From Nitrososphaerales archaeon TH526 (GTDB lineage: Archaea > Thermoproteota > Nitrososphaeria > Nitrososphaerales > Nitrososphaeraceae), in assembly GCA_014523665.1 (NCBI GenBank), contig JAATVR010000215.1, forward strand, positions 1-7,153: DNA of 7,153 nt, given 5' to 3'. Made by a program: the position numbers and the translations under genes. Below the pieces are notes generated by a model. The model saw nothing but the letters and a program-made list of their open reading frames with translations. It made no database searches and was not told the origin of the DNA. Below are positions 5,144 through 7,153 of this stretch, piece after piece (the first letter of the stretch is position 1; each line of letters begins with the position of its first letter).

Positions 5144-5521
5144 ATGTTAGGTGATAAAGATGCAGCAGCAAACATCGCGGTCAAAGATTTGGAAGTAGCG
5201 AAGAGATTCTATGGAGAAACGCTTGGACTTACCCAAGTTGGTTCCGAAGCCGACGAACTAATTGTCTTCAGGAGTGGAAACTCAATGATCAACGTCTATC
5301 GGTCAAAGTACGCAGGAACTAACCAGGCCACAGCTCTGACTTGGGTGGTCGGTGAAGATGTGGAGAGTGTTGTAGAAGCACTAAAGGCCAAAGGCATCTC
5401 ATTTGAACATTATAACATGCCCGAAATAAGACGAGAAGGCGATGTCCATATCGGCGGTAACATGAAGGTCGCGTGGTTCAAAGACCCAGATGGCAACATA
5501 CTCAATATCGTTAGTCGATAG
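5144..5521 (+). CDS. VOC-fold (glyoxalase/bleomycin resistance-like) protein
   Basis: A 125-residue cytoplasmic protein with the two beta-alpha-beta-beta-beta modules of the vicinal oxygen chelate fold. Module 1 begins ANIAVKDLEVAKRFYGETLGL (9-29), the hallmark of the family, and ends with INVYRS (49-54). Module 2 begins ALTWVVGEDVESVVEALKAKGI (64-85) and ends KVAWFKDPDGNILNIVSR (108-125). The usual metal ligands are not obvious: the first-strand His is N10, the second-module His position is occupied by T66 or a neighbour, and the terminal Glu of PDGN-x-x-E is N121. A metal-free ligand-binding or sequestering role, rather than glyoxalase catalysis, is therefore more likely; exact substrate unknown. 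It has a clear Shine-Dalgarno site and is probably co-transcribed with the DUF1428-like gene. Similar small VOC proteins with truncated ligand sets are common in soil archaea and bacteria. Confidence 0.88.
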   Translation: MLGDKDAAANIAVKDLEVAKRFYGETLGLTQVGSEADELIVFRSGNSMINVYRSKYAGTNQATALTWVVGEDVESVVEALKAKGISFEHYNMPEIRREGDVHIGGNMKVAWFKDPDGNILNIVSR

Positions 5522-5592
5522 TCTAGGCTCATTCCAATGCGGAGGCGTTCGGAGAAATGACAAAGGAAGGTCGTGAAGAAGAAATCTAGTCC

Positions 5593-5601
5593 TTTTTCTT
5601 T
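5593..5601 (+). terminator. T-rich terminator after the DUF1428/VOC operon
   Basis: TTTTTCTTT lies about 70 bp after the VOC stop, followed by further pyrimidine-rich DNA (to about 5625). It is the first strong T tract on the plus strand and fits archaeal U-tract termination. Confidence 0.45.
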
Positions 5602-5712
5602 ATCATCCCTAAATTTCCTTCCCTTTAGACAATTATTTCAAGAAGTATTTTGTGAGAAAGAATATCAATAGTGTAAGTTAACTATTATTACAATGTCCTC
5701 AACAACAGAATC

Positions 5713-5718
5713 AAAAAA
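5713..5718 (-). terminator. T6 tract, terminator of the DUF2127-like gene
   Basis: A6 on the plus strand gives T6 on the minus strand, about 26 bp after the stop codon at 5744-5746. Together with the plus-strand T tract at 5593-5601 it separates two convergent transcription units. Confidence 0.4.
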
Positions 5719-5743
5719 TCTGCAAAGTATGTATCCTTTTTCT

Positions 5744-6289
5744 TTATTTTGAAATATACGTTGTAGGTTTAGATTTGCCGAAAAAGGCCTTTACGTTTGG
5801 ACGGTAGAGATAGTATAGTATTATTCCATTGATTGCAATGCCAATTATATGAGCAGTAATTCCAGATAGAAGTGCAGTTATATCAGTAGCTAAGGATTCA
5901 GCAAGAGTACTGGTGGAGATAACAGAGGTAACTTGTGTTATTATTGCTATGATTGTTAATATTACCGTAACGATCCAGGCCCATCTTTTCGCTTTCAGTA
6001 AGCCATAAGATACTACCAAGTATCCAATGCCAACCGCAAGCACGATTGAACCAATTACTATCCCGATACTACCAAAGAATTGGCCTAGAGCTTGAAGTTC
6101 TGCCGCATTCTGAGATTCCCGAGGCTGTAGCTGTTGATCCTCCGTAATAAGAGTTTCAGGTGGGACAGTTGTAAAAAATGCTCCAAATGCGAGCAATGAA
6201 AGTCCGCCAAATATTAGCAATATGCCACCAATTATGGTTAGAATAGAGATAATTGTAACACCAGTTGGTCTTTTTATCGACTCTCTCAA
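5744..6289 (-). CDS. Four-helix membrane protein, DUF2127-like
   Basis: A 181-residue integral membrane protein. Helices lie at about 10-40 (GVTIISILTIIGGILLIFGG), 72-99, 102-126 and 142-162. The polar loop 43-69 (ETLITEDQQLQPRESQNAAE) is probably outside, and the basic tail YRPNVKAFFGKSKP (162-175) inside. RPTGVTI at the N-terminus, SYGLLKAKRWAW (94-105) between helices 2 and 3, and ILYYLYRPNVKAFF at the end are features I associate with a widespread thaumarchaeal membrane family related to DUF2127; no activity is known. The start is unusual: TTG at 6289 is the only initiation codon between the upstream in-frame stop (6299-6301) and the conserved RPTG segment. The nearby ATG at 6300-6302 is out of frame. 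The weak TATA box at 6322-6327 gives a leader of about 10 bases. The gene is monocistronic and convergent with the VOC operon. Confidence 0.82.
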   Translation of the reverse strand: MRESIKRPTGVTIISILTIIGGILLIFGGLSLLAFGAFFTTVPPETLITEDQQLQPRESQNAAELQALGQFFGSIGIVIGSIVLAVGIGYLVVSYGLLKAKRWAWIVTVILTIIAIITQVTSVISTSTLAESLATDITALLSGITAHIIGIAINGIILYYLYRPNVKAFFGKSKPTTYISK

Positions 6290-6321
6290 TCGTGTGGTTC
6301 ATCTCTTGTACTAAGAACTAG

Positions 6322-6327
6322 AATAAA
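6322..6327 (-). promoter_or_regulatory. Probable TATA box of the DUF2127-like gene
   Basis: The minus strand reads TTTATT in the context CCTTTATTCTAG, centred about 36 bp before the TTG start. This predicts a leader of around 10 bases without a Shine-Dalgarno site. Weak but the only candidate seen. Confidence 0.35.
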
Positions 6328-6497
6328 GGCATTTCAGAGAATTTGTCACTATATCTCGTCTAGGTGGCGACATTAAAATCGAAGGCCTTGCTCAAAAAGG
6401 CATTAACGCAGGTAGCTCTGTGCAGTTGGTTAGATATCTCAATATCCAATATGATCCAAATTGCGAAATAAACAAATGTTATCAATTCATAAGTTAA
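6327..6497 (+). pseudogene. Open, start-less coding-like fragment
   Basis: A plus-strand frame is open from after TAA 6324-6326 to TAA 6495-6497 (56 codons) without ATG, GTG or TTG near its beginning. From about 6345 it reads like real protein (ISRLGGDIKIEGLAQKGINA, then VQLVRYLNIQYDPNCEINKC, with two cysteines). I recognise no family. It is best explained as the 3' end of a gene whose 5' part has been lost, or as a chance open frame; nothing upstream provides a start, since the DUF2127-like gene's promoter lies there. Confidence 0.28.
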
Positions 6498-6536
6498 ACT
6501 CGGTCGGTCCACGGATAGGCGACCCATTCAGTGCCT

Positions 6537-6701
6537 CTAATATTCTTCATGACGGTCATCTACCTTAACGTTAGGCGACTTGCAGCTCTTTTTTAGTAAC
6601 ATGCTTTCTAGACCATGAGGAAGTAATTTTGTCGCATTGTATCTGTCGATAATCAATTCAACATCAGTGTCTAAAACAAAGTACCAGCCATGTATGGCAG
6701 A
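6537..6701 (-). pseudogene. Open, start-less coding-like fragment, possibly transposase-derived
   Basis: On the minus strand the frame between TGA (6702-6704) and TAG (6537-6539) has 54 codons and no start before an internal ATG (6600-6602). It reads very much like protein: IHGWYFVLDTDVELIIDRYN, then KLLPHGLESMLLKKSCKSP, then VKVDDRHEEY. W-x-F-x-x-D-x-D followed later by a VD near the end loosely resembles the catalytic core of IS6-type DDE transposases, but this is weak and I would not assign it. Beyond the TGA the frame continues IRD with further open codons upstream, so a nonsense mutation in an older gene is possible. No function is expected. Confidence 0.33.
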
Positions 6702-6705
6702 TCAG

Positions 6706-6776
6706 TCTCTAATTTTGAAATATAGAATTGATTATCAATTAAACTAAAAAAGCATTATAAAGTTATCAATTAGAGA
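6706..6776. repeat. Nested inverted repeats, AT-rich
   Basis: TCTCTAATT (6706-6714) pairs perfectly with AATTAGAGA (6768-6776). Inside lies a second perfect palindrome, AATTGAT-T-ATCAATT (6726-6740). The ATCAATT half-site also occurs at 6482-6488, at 6651-6657 and beside the right arm (6765-6771). ATTATAAAG (6754-6762) could serve as a TATA box on either strand. The layout could be a regulator-binding region, a small hairpin-forming element or the end of a degraded mobile element. Confidence 0.45.
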
Positions 6777-6796
6777 TAGCTAGCCATAAACTACAC

Positions 6797-6874
6797 CTAT
6801 CTACTACTATGTTTTCTAGCTTCATTTGCTATTACTTTGGCTTCCAAGTCCTGAATTTGAACGTGATTTAACAC
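6797..6874 (-). CDS. Possible 25-residue micropeptide or gene fragment
   Basis: A minus-strand frame from GTG 6872-6874 to TAG 6797-6799 encodes a peptide beginning VLNHVQIQDLEAKVIANEAR and ending KHSSR. It would form an amphipathic, coiled-coil-like helix. The frame is open a few codons further upstream (FAIRRWIS) to TAA 6899-6901, without another good start. It lies 30 bp after the membrane protein ending at 6906, on the same strand. No ribosome site is evident, so it may equally be debris. Confidence 0.2.
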   Translation of the reverse strand: MLNHVQIQDLEAKVIANEARKHSSR

Positions 6875-6905
6875 GGATATCCATCTTCTGATTGCGAATT
6901 ACCTA

Positions 6906-7153
6906 TCACCCTCTCTTAGCGATAATTATTCCAGTTATTATAACGTAAGAGACCTGAAGTACTTCGATTGCAACAGCCATTTCACTTACGCCAGGAGGTG
7001 CAGACTGCGGATTCTCAACTATATTGACAATTACGTAACCTGTTAAACCGACCATGACAAGCGTCCCTGCAATTCCGATGACATACCAAGTCCTACCCCA
7101 TTTTTTTACCATTGGTACGACCCAAAAGATTTCAGACACGCCAGAAATTAAGA
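6906..7153 (-). CDS. C-terminal part of a thaumarchaeal membrane protein (runs off the window)
   Basis: The frame is open from the right edge to TGA 6906-6908, so the gene continues beyond the window; a GTG at 7137-7139 exists, but the codons before it (LISG) read on smoothly and I take it as internal. Visible are a segment ISGVSEIFWVVPMVKKWGR, a helix TWYVIGIAGTLVMVGLTGYV, an outside loop VENPQSAPPGVSEMA, and a last helix AIEVLQVSYVIITGIIIA ending in KRG. The G-x-x-E-x-F-W-V-x-P-M-x-K-x-W-G motif, helix, N-P loop, then E-M-A-x-x-x-E-x-x-Q helix is a pattern I know from conserved membrane proteins of Nitrososphaeria of unknown function. Topology suggests an even number of helices, with the C-terminus inside (KRG). 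Confidence 0.7.
   Translation of the reverse strand, partial: LISGVSEIFWVVPMVKKWGRTWYVIGIAGTLVMVGLTGYVIVNIVENPQSAPPGVSEMAVAIEVLQVSYVIITGIIIAKRG

Noticed and set aside
4983..5171. 62-codon minus-strand frame across the DUF1428/VOC junction
   Set aside because: Antisense shadow of two supported genes, with His/Ser-rich composition typical of such frames.
5693..5752. 19-codon ORF starting MSSTTESKN
   Set aside because: Too short, and lies in the terminator region between convergent genes; no supporting signal.

Overview
The window looks like chromosomal DNA of an ammonia-oxidising archaeon of the Nitrososphaerota (thaumarchaea), most likely a soil-type Nitrososphaerales such as a Nitrosocosmicus or Nitrososphaera relative. 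This is inferred from AT-rich DNA with wide spacers, archaeal TATA boxes about 26 bp before short or absent leaders, very few Shine-Dalgarno sites, and several small membrane proteins whose sequence style I recognise from that group. No rRNA, tRNA, intact insertion sequence or CRISPR array is visible.

Left part (1-1234): an accessory, decayed region. It begins with the tail of a gene entering from the left. Two degraded copies of the C-terminal end of a phage/provirus large-terminase-like protein follow (257-313 and 748-1056). Each is preceded by a copy of the same 27-bp direct repeat (143-169 and 701-727). Between the copies, on the opposite strand, lies an intact small gene for an exported 70-residue peptide with its own TATA box and a T9 terminator.

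Middle left (1235-2591): a secreted CAP-superfamily (SCP/PR-1-like) protein. Its AT-rich leader and three exact-length 33-bp tandem repeats are joined to a conspicuously GC-rich CAP domain. The GC-rich block runs about 90 bp past the stop codon, which suggests horizontal capture of the domain. About 600 bp without a convincing gene follow, containing a G/C-run hairpin.

Middle right (2592-5521): a doubtful ORF (2592-2879), then a divergent pair sharing one intergenic region. The pair is a 143-residue soluble protein of unknown function on the minus strand and a five-helix CopD/DUF2269-like membrane protein on the plus strand. Next is a two-gene operon of a DUF1428-like dimeric alpha/beta-barrel protein and a VOC-fold (glyoxalase/bleomycin-resistance-like) protein. 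Its first gene appears leaderless, with the TATA box inside a perfect 8-3-8 palindrome. The second gene has a clear Shine-Dalgarno site.

Right part (5522-7153): convergent terminators, a four-helix DUF2127-like membrane protein starting at TTG, about 600 bp of what looks like gene debris and AT-rich palindromes, and the 3' end of another membrane protein leaving the window on the right. The most noteworthy signals are the duplicated terminase debris with its shared repeat, the chimeric CAP gene, and the palindromic promoter of the DUF1428/VOC operon. I do not see a convincing new multi-gene system.
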